A stretch of DNA of 64,000 bases, from assembly GCF_013340935.1 (NCBI RefSeq), contig NZ_WHOS01000029.1, forward strand, positions 28,402-92,401, given 5' to 3'. This document shows positions 42,740 through 49,582 of this stretch, piece by piece. A program made the position numbers and the translations under genes. Position 1 is the stretch's first letter, and the number at the start of each line of letters is the position of its first letter. The notes below the pieces were generated by a model. The model made no database searches. It was not told the DNA's origin and saw only the letters and a program-made list of their open reading frames with translations. Origin of the DNA: Azospirillum melinis. GTDB lineage: Bacteria > Pseudomonadota > Alphaproteobacteria > Azospirillales > Azospirillaceae.

Positions 42740-43882
42740 ATGATCCCCACCGCCTTTCGCCTTCTGCGCCGCCGTGCCGTCCTGGCCGTGCTGACCGCCC
42801 TTCTGGCGTTCGGCATTCCGGCCGCACCGGCACTGGCCGCGTCCGCCCGTATCAAGGACATCGTCGATGTCGAAGGCGTGCGCGACAACATGCTGATCGG
42901 TTACGGGCTGGTGGTGGGCCTGAACGGCACCGGCGACAGCCTGAACAACTCCCCCTTCACCGAGCAGAGCCTGACCGGCATGCTGGAACGGATGGGCGTC
43001 AACACCCGCGGCACCAACCTGCGCACCAAGAACGTGGCGGCGGTGATGGTGACGGCGACGCTGGGCGCCTATGCCGCGCAGGGCACGCGCATCGACGTCA
43101 CGGTGTCGGCGATGGGCGACTCCAAGAGCCTGCTGGGCGGCACCCTGCTGGTCACCCCGATGATGGGCGCCGACGGCGAGGTCTATGCCGTGGCCCAGGG
43201 ACCGATCGCCGTGTCGGGCTTCACCGCCCAGGGCCAGGGCGCCAGCGTCACCCGCGGCGTGCCGACCTCCGGCCGCATTTCCTCCGGCGCCATCGTGGAA
43301 CGCGAGATCCAGTTCTCGCTGGCCGAGCTGCCGGTGCTGCGGCTGTCCCTGCGCAATCCCGACTTCACCACCGCCCAGCGGGTGGCGACCGCCATCAACA
43401 TCCAACTGCGCGGCAACCGCGCCCAGGCGACCGATCCGGCCTCCGTCCTCATCAACGTGCCGGACTCGCGCCGCGGTGACGTGGTGGGGCTGGTGACGGA
43501 GATCGAGCAGCTGCGCATCACCCCCGATCAGGTCGCCCGCGTTGTGGTGGACGAGAAATCCGGGGTGATCGTGATGGGCGAGAATGTCCGCATCTCCACC
43601 GTCGCCATCGCCCAGGGCAACCTGACCATCCGCATCACCGAAACCCCGCAGGTCAGCCAGCCCGGCCCGTTCAGCCAGGGCCAGACCGCGGTGGTGCCGC
43701 GCACCGACATCCAGGTCGACGAGCAATCCAACAACCGCCTCGCCGTGATGAATTCCGGGGTGACCTTGCAGGAGTTGGTACAATCCTTGAATGCGCTTGG
43801 AGTGGGACCGCGGGACATGATCGCCATTCTCCAGTCGATCAAGGCCGCCGGAGCCCTGCAAGCCGAGATCGAGGTGATCTGA
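42740..43882 (+). CDS. flgI: Flagellar P-ring protein FlgI
   Basis: The product has 380 residues from ATG 42740, with AGGAG ten bases upstream. A signal peptide precedes LAA-SARIKDIVDVEGVRDNMLIGYGLVVGLNGTGD. Further FlgI blocks are NTRGTNLRTKNVAAVMVTATL, RIDVTVSAMGDSKSLLGGTLLVTPM and the C-terminal GVTLQELVQSLNALGVGPRDMIAILQSIKAAGALQAEIEVI. It forms the periplasmic P ring around the rod. It is the first gene of flgI-flgJ-flgN/flbY, with coding overlaps of one and eight bases. Confidence 0.97.
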   Translation: MIPTAFRLLRRRAVLAVLTALLAFGIPAAPALAASARIKDIVDVEGVRDNMLIGYGLVVGLNGTGDSLNNSPFTEQSLTGMLERMGVNTRGTNLRTKNVAAVMVTATLGAYAAQGTRIDVTVSAMGDSKSLLGGTLLVTPMMGADGEVYAVAQGPIAVSGFTAQGQGASVTRGVPTSGRISSGAIVEREIQFSLAELPVLRLSLRNPDFTTAQRVATAINIQLRGNRAQATDPASVLINVPDSRRGDVVGLVTEIEQLRITPDQVARVVVDEKSGVIVMGENVRISTVAIAQGNLTIRITETPQVSQPGPFSQGQTAVVPRTDIQVDEQSNNRLAVMNSGVTLQELVQSLNALGVGPRDMIAILQSIKAAGALQAEIEVI

Positions 43883-44271
43883 TGACCATGAGCCCCGCCC
43901 TTTCCACCGCTTCGGCCGCGCGTAGCGCACCGCCCGCCTCGTCGCTGGTGGAGCGCGCCCAGGCCGCAGGGTTCGGCGTGCGCACCCTGGCAAAGATTTC
44001 CGATCTCGAGGCCAAGATCGACCCGGCAAAGCTTGCCCAGATCCGCAAGTCCGCCAACGAGTTCGAGAGCCAGTTCGTCTCGCAGATGCTGGGCCCGATG
44101 TTCGAGGGGATCGGCACCGACGAGACCTTCGGCGGCGGGCGCGGGGAAGAGATGTTCCGCCCGATGCTGATCGAGCAGTTCGGCAAGCAGATCACCCAGC
44201 GCGGCGGTTTCGGCATCGCCAATCAGGTTTACGGAGAGCTTCTTCGCGCCCAGGAGGCCAGCCATGGATAA
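43882..44271 (+). CDS. flgJ: Rod-binding chaperone, FlgJ N-terminal domain only
   Basis: The 129-residue product carries the Rod-binding domain (LRKSANEFESQFVSQMLGPMFEGI-like segment, then FGGGRGEEMFRPMLIEQFGKQITQRGGFGIANQVYGELL). It lacks the muramidase half found in enteric FlgJ, which is normal in alphaproteobacteria; a separate hydrolase would be needed to open the peptidoglycan. Its start overlaps the flgI stop and its end overlaps the next gene by eight bases. Confidence 0.92.
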   Translation: MTMSPALSTASAARSAPPASSLVERAQAAGFGVRTLAKISDLEAKIDPAKLAQIRKSANEFESQFVSQMLGPMFEGIGTDETFGGGRGEEMFRPMLIEQFGKQITQRGGFGIANQVYGELLRAQEASHG

Positions 44272-44773
44272 GGTCGACGTTCGTTTCCCCCAGCAGCCCA
44301 AGCCGGCCGCCAACCTGCCGAAGAACGCTCAGGAGCGCGCGGTCGCGCTGATCGAACTGATGGGCCGCCTGACCGCCCTGCTGGACCGGGAGGCCGCCGC
44401 CGTCCGCGCCCGCCGCCCGGCCAAGGAGTTGGCGCAGATCGTCAAGGACAAGCAGCCGATGACGCTGGTCTACGAGGAGATCAGCCGCATGCTGCGCGTC
44501 GACCGCGAGGGGTTGATCGCACTGCCGCAGGAGTTGAAGACGTCGTTGAAGGACGCGACCGGCAAGCTCTATGCGGCCACCGCCGACAATGCCGAGGCCC
44601 TGCGCATCGGTGGCGAGGCGCAGAAGGTGATGGTCGACACCGTGGTGACCGTCATCTCACGCCAGCAGAAGGCGCCGACTACCGCCTACGCCGCCCACAT
44701 GGGTGGCGGTCGCGGCTATTCCGCACCACCCAGCGGGCCGCGCACCTCGGCGGCGCTGAATACCCGGCTCTGA
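44264..44773 (+). CDS. FlgN-like/FlbY flagellar protein
   Basis: The 169-residue product is mostly helical with an FlgN-like pattern: RAVALIELMGRLTALLDREAAAVRARRPAKELAQIVKDKQPMTLVYEEISRML, then LKTSLKDATGKLYAATADNAEALRIGGEAQKVMVDTVVTVI. A low-complexity tail follows. FlgN chaperones hook-filament junction proteins; in Caulobacter the gene in this place is flbY. It overlaps flgJ by eight bases and is followed by a strong terminator, so it closes the flgI operon. Confidence 0.8.
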   Translation: MDKVDVRFPQQPKPAANLPKNAQERAVALIELMGRLTALLDREAAAVRARRPAKELAQIVKDKQPMTLVYEEISRMLRVDREGLIALPQELKTSLKDATGKLYAATADNAEALRIGGEAQKVMVDTVVTVISRQQKAPTTAYAAHMGGGRGYSAPPSGPRTSAALNTRL

Positions 44774-44813
44774 TTCGATCAACCTCCATCCGTGACTGCC
44801 GAACTTTTCGGAC

Positions 44814-44850
44814 GGCCGCCTCTCTCCACAGGGGCGGCCTTTTTCTTTTT
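44814..44850 (+). terminator. Rho-independent terminator of the flgI operon
   Basis: GGCCGCC (44814-44820) pairs with GGCGGCC (44833-44839) and runs into TTTTTCTTTTT. It lies 40 bases past the stop of the FlgN-like gene. Confidence 0.9.
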
Positions 44851-44886
44851 GTGCCTGGTGGCTACGGCAAGAAAGGCCCCGCACCA

Positions 44887-44931
44887 GGCGGAATTTGCCG
44901 GTCAGGACCGTGCGATGCGGCGGGAACTGCC
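44887..44931. promoter_or_regulatory. Two candidate activator palindromes upstream of fliK
   Basis: GGCGGAATTTGCC (44887-44899) and GGCGGGAACTGCC (44919-44931) share the 13-bp form GGCG-N5-TGCC, with centres 32 bases (three helical turns) apart. They lie 81 and 49 bases upstream of the -24 GG of the fliK promoter. They correspond to the GGCA-N5-TGCC palindromes upstream of flgF and flgI. Confidence 0.55.
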
Positions 44932-44972
44932 GTCCGGCTCCCGATCAAGGGCGCGATAACAGGGGGAGCGGT

Positions 44973-44988
44973 TGGCCCGTCCGTTGCA
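44973..44988 (+). promoter_or_regulatory. Sigma-54 promoter of fliK-flgD
   Basis: TGGCCCGTCCGTTGCA matches TGGCACG-N4-TTGCW with one change (C for A in the -24 block) and a perfect -12 element. It lies 55 bases upstream of the fliK ATG, just beyond the flgI-operon terminator. Confidence 0.8.
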
Positions 44989-45042
44989 TTGGTCCCAGCG
45001 CATCGCCGTCGGTGCGTTCCGCCGTCCCTGAGAGGCCCTTCC

Positions 45043-46929
45043 ATGGAAGTCCAATCGAACAAAATCGCCGCGTCCTTGTTCGACGGCCTCAGCCAGTCCC
45101 AGCAGACGCAGGGGACCGGGACGAAGAACGACCTGTTCTCCAAGATGATGGACCGCATGCTGACCGATGCCGCGGCGCGCAAGCGCGAGCAGGCCGACGC
45201 GGCAGCCCGCGACTCCGCGAAGGACGCGGCGAAGGAAGCCGCGAAGGAAGCTGCAAAGGATGCCGCAAAGGATGCCGCAAAGGATGCCAGGGACGCCCGC
45301 GCCGCGGAGGCGCAGCGCCGGCAGCCGGTGCGCGCGGAGCCGAAGCCTGACCTGACCCGCGACAGGACCGTTGAAACCCGGCGCCAGCAGGATGCCGCCG
45401 ACGCGACGCGTACGGCCGAGCCGAAGGCCGGCAAGGACGACGATCCGAAGGTTCAGGCCCGCCAGGAGGACCACCGTCCGGCCAAGGCCGAGAAGACGGC
45501 GAAAGACCAGCCCAGGACCGACAAGGCCAAGGGCAGCCCGGATAAGGCCAATGCCGACAAGGCGGATGCGGACAAGACCGATGCGGCGCCGGCCGGCGGC
45601 AGCGCCGATGCCGAAGACGCCGCCGCGACCGGCGATTCCGCCTCGGCCGACGCTGCCGCACAGGGCGAAACCATGGCCGACGCCGGCGGTGAGGACACCT
45701 CAGATGATTCTGCCGAGGGACAAGCCACCGCCCAACCCGCCGACCAGCCGTTGCCGCCTGTCCAGCCGACAGTGCAGCAACCGATCCCGCAGGCGAGCGA
45801 CCTGATCCTTGCCGGCCTGATGCCGGCCGGACAGACGAAGGCGCCGGACAGCACAGATGACGCGGCCGGCGGTGCCGACGCCCCTGCAACCGGAGTGGCC
45901 GGGCCTGTCGATCCCGCCGCCCAGCTTGTCCAGGCCCAGGCCGCTGCCACCGGCACCACGGCGGCCGGTCAGGCAGGTGCGGAAGCCGCGGCGAAGGCCG
46001 GCAGCAAGGCCGCCACCGTCGGCGGCGACGCCGCGCAGACGACGGTGGCGGCCCAGGCCGAACCCGGCGCACAGCCCGACGCCGAAGCTCTGCCGACCGA
46101 CGATGCCGCTTTGCCCGACCGCTTCGCCGATCTGCTGGCCGCCGCCAAGGCGAAGGCCGGTGATGTCAGACAATCCGGCAAGCATGCCGGAACCGAGGGC
46201 GGCAGCCGGAACGACGCCCAGCCCCAGGCGCCGACCGCGATGCAGCAGCCGACCCCACCCACGGCGCCGGCCATGCCGGTGGCGGAAGCGGTCACGGCAG
46301 CCGCGACGGGCACCGCTGCCAAGGCGCTGGAGGGTATCGGAAACGTCGAGGGAACCGCCGCAACCGGCGCTTCTGCCGCCAGCCCGCACACCCATCCGGC
46401 ACTTGCCGCGATGGAAGGAATGCATGCCGGCATTCCCGGTCTCGACCAGCCGCAGGCCGCCACCGCGACCCTCCGTCCGTCGCGCGGCGCCGGCATGCCG
46501 ATGGGCGTGCACGACCAGATCGCCGTCCACATCAAGAAGAGCGTCGCCGACGAGGTCGACCAGTTCACCATCAACCTGCACCCGGCCGAACTGGGCCGGA
46601 TCGACATCAAGCTGGACATCGGCGCCGATGGCCGGGTCAATGCGATGGTCGCAGTGGAAAAGGCGCAGACGCTCGAACTTCTGCAACGCGACAGCCGCGG
46701 GCTGGAACGCGCCTTGCAAGACGCTGGATTGCAGACGGACGCCAACAGCCTGAACTTCAGCCTGCGCGGCGAGGGCAATCCCTTCGCCGGCGACGGCCGG
46801 GGCGACGGCAAGGGGACCGGATCGGGCAAGCGCGGCCGCGGCTTCGGCGGTGGCGGCGACGATGACGGATCCGACGCTGCCGTCTACACCGCGACGCTCG
46901 GCGACGGGCGCGTCGACATCCGCGCCTGA
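45043..46929 (+). CDS. fliK: Flagellar hook-length control protein FliK
   Basis: The product has 628 residues from ATG 45043 (GAGAGG upstream). A long Ala/Asp/Lys/Pro-rich, largely disordered region (to about residue 480) includes a tandem tetrapeptide array (AKDA/AKEA). The C-terminal Flg_hook domain follows: VHDQIAVHIKKSVADEVDQFTINLHPAELGRIDIKLDIGADGRVNAMVAVEKAQTLELLQRDSRGLERALQDAGL. FliK is exported and acts as a ruler that stops hook growth near its target length. Its length, well above the 405 residues of Salmonella FliK, is typical of alphaproteobacteria. The gene is followed by flgD. Confidence 0.9.
   Translation: MEVQSNKIAASLFDGLSQSQQTQGTGTKNDLFSKMMDRMLTDAAARKREQADAAARDSAKDAAKEAAKEAAKDAAKDAAKDARDARAAEAQRRQPVRAEPKPDLTRDRTVETRRQQDAADATRTAEPKAGKDDDPKVQARQEDHRPAKAEKTAKDQPRTDKAKGSPDKANADKADADKTDAAPAGGSADAEDAAATGDSASADAAAQGETMADAGGEDTSDDSAEGQATAQPADQPLPPVQPTVQQPIPQASDLILAGLMPAGQTKAPDSTDDAAGGADAPATGVAGPVDPAAQLVQAQAAATGTTAAGQAGAEAAAKAGSKAATVGGDAAQTTVAAQAEPGAQPDAEALPTDDAALPDRFADLLAAAKAKAGDVRQSGKHAGTEGGSRNDAQPQAPTAMQQPTPPTAPAMPVAEAVTAAATGTAAKALEGIGNVEGTAATGASAASPHTHPALAAMEGMHAGIPGLDQPQAATATLRPSRGAGMPMGVHDQIAVHIKKSVADEVDQFTINLHPAELGRIDIKLDIGADGRVNAMVAVEKAQTLELLQRDSRGLERALQDAGLQTDANSLNFSLRGEGNPFAGDGRGDGKGTGSGKRGRGFGGGGDDDGSDAAVYTATLGDGRVDIRA
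45217..45288. repeat. Six tandem 12-bp repeats within fliK
   Basis: Six head-to-tail units encode AKDA, AKEA, AKEA, AKDA, AKDA, AKDA. The last three (45253-45288) are identical at DNA level (GCAAAGGATGCC). Gain or loss of units stays in frame and would change the length of the FliK ruler region by about four residues each. Confidence 0.9.
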
Positions 46930-47005
46930 GCGGGGCGGCCAACCCGGCCGCATCCCGCCGTCGCATCAGAGAATTCGGCCGACAGTGCCATAAAGGACGA
47001 CCGCC

Positions 47006-47758
47006 ATGACCACGACCACCAACACGACCTCCAGCCCGACCCTGAACCAGTACGGCACCTATTCGGGTGGTCTCTCCACCGGGTCGAAGACGGCGTCCGA
47101 AACCTCCAAGACGCCCCAGACCGATGCCGAAAAGACCGCCTCGGCCACCAAGGGTCTGGGCGACAATTTCCAGACGTTCCTCACCATGCTGACCACGCAG
47201 ATGAAGAACCAGGATCCGTTGAAGCCGCTCGACACCAACGACATGACCAAGCAACTGGTCGATTTCGCCAACGTCGAGCAGAACATCGGCACCAACAGCC
47301 GCCTGGACAAGCTGGTGCAGTTGCAGTCGGCCGGCACCGCCTCGACCAACCTCGCCTATCTCGGCCGCACCGTCGCCTTCGAAGGCGACAATTTCCAGTA
47401 CACGCAGGGCATGACCCAGGCGCCGCTGGGCTACGAGTTGGCGACCTCGGCCAAGTCGGTGCGCGTCGACATCCTGGACTCCAACGGCAACATCATCCGC
47501 TCGATGCCCGGCGAAACCACCGCTGGCACCAAGCATGCCGTCAGCTGGGACTTCAAGGACAACAACGGCCGCGCGGTGCAGCCCGGCACCTATCGCATGA
47601 ACGTGGCGCCGGTGTCCGAGAACAAGAACGACACCATCAAGACCACCACCTACACCTTCGGCACCGTCGCCGGTATCGGCAACAACAAGGACGGCGAGAC
47701 GGTGCTGAACATCGGCACCAGCGAAGTTCCCCTGTCGAAGCTGACCACGGTCTACTGA
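47006..47758 (+). CDS. flgD: Flagellar hook capping protein FlgD
   Basis: The product has 250 residues. The N-terminal cap motif LGDNFQTFLTMLTTQMKNQDPLKPLDTNDMTKQLVDFANVEQNIGTNSRLDKLV is clear. The C-terminal Ig-like/FlgD TUDOR part follows (VRVDILDSNGNIIRSMPGETTAGTKHAVSWDFKDNNGRAVQPGTYRMNVAP). FlgD caps the growing hook and guides FlgE assembly, then is replaced when FliK signals the end. It lies 76 bases after fliK. Confidence 0.96.
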   Translation: MTTTTNTTSSPTLNQYGTYSGGLSTGSKTASETSKTPQTDAEKTASATKGLGDNFQTFLTMLTTQMKNQDPLKPLDTNDMTKQLVDFANVEQNIGTNSRLDKLVQLQSAGTASTNLAYLGRTVAFEGDNFQYTQGMTQAPLGYELATSAKSVRVDILDSNGNIIRSMPGETTAGTKHAVSWDFKDNNGRAVQPGTYRMNVAPVSENKNDTIKTTTYTFGTVAGIGNNKDGETVLNIGTSEVPLSKLTTVY

Positions 47759-47947
47759 CCCGGATTCGTTGTACCGGCCGATTGCTGCAAGCCTGGACGG
47801 ATGGGCCGATACGACCACCCTGTCCGTTCGGGTGAGCAACTACCACCCGATAAAAAGTTAACCCTTTCGTTTAGGCATTTGTTAAGTGCCGGCGCATACA
47901 GTACCCCAAAATCGTGGAATCCACAGTTTGGGTTGGAGCGTCCGCGC

Positions 47948-48274
47948 ATGGCACTCATAGAATTCGACATCGGCGACGACTCTGCAGCCGGTGCATCGGT
48001 CATTGGTCCTGAGGGGCGTCCCATGACCGAAAACGACCTTCCCCCGCCCGACACCAAGCGTTGGGTGATGCGCCGCAAGGCGGAAGTGGTCGCCGGCGTC
48101 CGTTCGGGCCTGATAAGCCTGGAGGAAGCCTGCCGCCGCTACACGCTGTCGGTGGAGGAATTCCTGTCCTGGCAGCGGCTGATCGACAGCCACGGCATGC
48201 GCGGCCTGCGCGCCACCCGATTGCAGGACTACCGCCCCGGCCAGACGGTCCGCGACCGCATCGGCGCCGACTGA
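47948..48274 (+). CDS. sciP: SciP-like CtrA inhibitor (DUF1153)
   Basis: The product has 108 residues from ATG 47948 (GGAG nine bases upstream); an ATG at 48023 after GAGGGG gives a shorter 83-residue form closer to Caulobacter SciP. The core LPPPDTKRWVMRRKAEVVAGVRSGLISLEEACRRYTLSVEEFLSWQRLIDSHGMRGLRATRLQDYR is the DUF1153 helix-turn-helix. In Caulobacter SciP binds DNA with CtrA and represses its targets in G1. Upstream, TTAACC (47858) and GTTAAG (47881) resemble CtrA half-sites but not the full spacing. Confidence 0.88.
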   Translation: MALIEFDIGDDSAAGASVIGPEGRPMTENDLPPPDTKRWVMRRKAEVVAGVRSGLISLEEACRRYTLSVEEFLSWQRLIDSHGMRGLRATRLQDYRPGQTVRDRIGAD

Positions 48275-48294
48275 CGCAACGTGCCCACGTAAGG

Positions 48295-48335
48295 AAGCGC
48301 TGCGGGACCGTCCCGCGGCGCTTTCTTGCGTTTGA
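48295..48335 (+). terminator. Terminator after sciP
   Basis: AAGCGC-GCGGGAC pairs with GTCCCGC-GCGCTT (48295-48323), followed by TCTTGCGTTT. It separates sciP from the convergent tetR gene. Confidence 0.82.
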
Positions 48336-48357
48336 TGTGGTGCGAAGTCTCGGGTGA

Positions 48358-48945
48358 CTATTTCTCCGCGCAGGCCCCATCGATCAGGGCCGCAGCCGCG
48401 CTCGCGACCGCCTCGTTGCCCGGCCCCAGATCCAGCACCCGGCCGGCGGCATAGGCGCCTTCCATCAGAAGCTGCAGCTGCCCGCACAGCCGGTCCGGAT
48501 CGTCGGCGCCCGCCGAGACCGCCATCGCGTGCAGGCGGTCGCGGACCATGCGTTTGTGCGCCAGCGCCAGCGCCCGTGCGGGGTTGGCAGGATCGCGCAG
48601 TTCGGCGGCAGCGCTGGTGAAGGGACAGCCCTGGAATTTCGGATGATCGATCCAATGGCCGAGCGCGGTGAACAGCGCCTTCATCTGGGTGCGCGGGTTG
48701 CCGGGATGGCGGGCGGTCACCCGGTCCCACCAAGCGGCGTGCTGAACCATGTTGCGTTCCAGATAGGCGCAGACCAGATCGTCCTTCGACGCGAAATTCC
48801 GATACAGGCTCATCTTCGCGACGCCGGAGCGGGCGATGATCGTGTCGATGCCGACCGCGCGGATGCCCTCGCGGTAGAACAGTTCCGCCGCAGTGTCGAG
48901 AATCCGCTCGCGCGCCGGCTTCCTCTCGCCTTCGACTCCACCCAT
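48358..48945 (-). CDS. TetR family transcriptional regulator
   Basis: The product has 195 residues from the internal ATG 48945 (MGGVEGERKPARERIL). The longer frame starting at 48996 would place the start inside the operator. The N-terminal helix-turn-helix reads RILDTAAELFYREGIRAVGIDTIIARSGVAKMSLYRNFASKDDLVCAYL. The C-terminal ligand domain contains GCPFTSAAAEL, as in TetR_C proteins near detoxification genes. It is divergent from a MaoC-type gene, with two operator copies between them, so it probably represses both. Confidence 0.9.
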   Translation of the reverse strand: MGGVEGERKPARERILDTAAELFYREGIRAVGIDTIIARSGVAKMSLYRNFASKDDLVCAYLERNMVQHAAWWDRVTARHPGNPRTQMKALFTALGHWIDHPKFQGCPFTSAAAELRDPANPARALALAHKRMVRDRLHAMAVSAGADDPDRLCGQLQLLMEGAYAAGRVLDLGPGNEAVASAAAALIDGACAEK

Positions 48946-48995
48946 CCGCCAACCCCACCTGCTCACAACAGCCGGGTCCAAGCCCGGCATTGACA

Positions 48996-49046
48996 ATGAT
49001 ACAGACCTGTCTCTACCATCGCAATGAAGAGACAGATCTGTATCAT
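48996..49046. promoter_or_regulatory. Double TetR operator between tetR and maoC-type genes
   Basis: ATGATACAGACCTGTCTC (48996-49013) and its inverted copy GAGACAGATCTGTATCAT (49029-49046) match at 17 of 18 positions. Each copy is itself built around the palindrome ACAGATCTGT. They lie 51 bases upstream of tetR and 20 bases upstream of the MaoC gene, suited to repression of both divergent promoters. Confidence 0.85.
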
Positions 49047-49066
49047 CAAGAATGGAGTTCCGGGGG

Positions 49067-49510
49067 ATGCGCTATTTCGAGGATGTCGCGGCGGGCGACC
49101 GCTTCACCGGCGGGCCGGTCACGGTCGATGCGGCGGAAATCGTCGCCTATGCCGAAAAGTTCGACCCGCAGCCGTTCCATCTGGACGCCGAAACGGCGAA
49201 GGACACGCTGTTCCGCGGACTGGCGGCCAGCGGCTGGCACACCGCCGGGATGACGATGCGAATGATCGTGGGCAGCAACGCCGAACTGGCCGGCGGCTAT
49301 ATCGGCATGGGAGTCGACCAGATAAGCTGGCCGCGCCCGACCCGTCCCGGCGACGTGCTGCGCATCGAGATGGAGGTGCTGGAAGCCCGGCGTTCCGCCA
49401 AGCGGCCCGACCAGGGCGTGCTGCGGGTGAAGACCACCACCTTCAACCAGAATGACGAGGTGGTGCAGACCATGATCGCCAACCTGCTGGCCCCCGGCCG
49501 GCCGGCCTGA
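49067..49510 (+). CDS. MaoC-type hotdog-fold dehydratase
   Basis: The product has 147 residues from ATG 49067 (GGAG ten bases upstream; ATG 49052 is possible). The hotdog fold with the hydratase-2-like motif is seen in YFEDVAAGDRFTGGPVTVDAAEIVAYAEKFDPQPFHLDAETAKDTLFRGLAASGWHTAGMTMRM, where the Asp and His (FDPQPFH) are the catalytic pair. Relatives hydrate 2-enoyl-CoA or act on similar thioesters. Control by the adjacent TetR regulator suggests it responds to a small ligand. Confidence 0.87.
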   Translation: MRYFEDVAAGDRFTGGPVTVDAAEIVAYAEKFDPQPFHLDAETAKDTLFRGLAASGWHTAGMTMRMIVGSNAELAGGYIGMGVDQISWPRPTRPGDVLRIEMEVLEARRSAKRPDQGVLRVKTTTFNQNDEVVQTMIANLLAPGRPA

Positions 49511-49524
49511 CAGGAACAGGCCTG

Positions 49525-49561
49525 GAAAAAAGCCCCCGCATCCGGGACGGGATGCGGGGGC
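49525..49561 (-). terminator. Rho-independent terminator after second takP-like gene
   Basis: GCCCCCGCATCC (49532-49543) pairs perfectly with GGATGCGGGGGC (49550-49561). On the minus strand the stem is followed by seven T residues. It lies 21 bases past the stop at 49583. Confidence 0.92.
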
Positions 49562-49582
49562 CGCAAGCTTCAGCCTATGCCG

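Noticed and set aside
47858..47886. Possible full CtrA box upstream of sciP
   Set aside because: TTAA-N8-TTTA and GTTAAG half-sites are seen but not the TTAA-N7-TTAA arrangement, so it is noted only as a weak resemblance.
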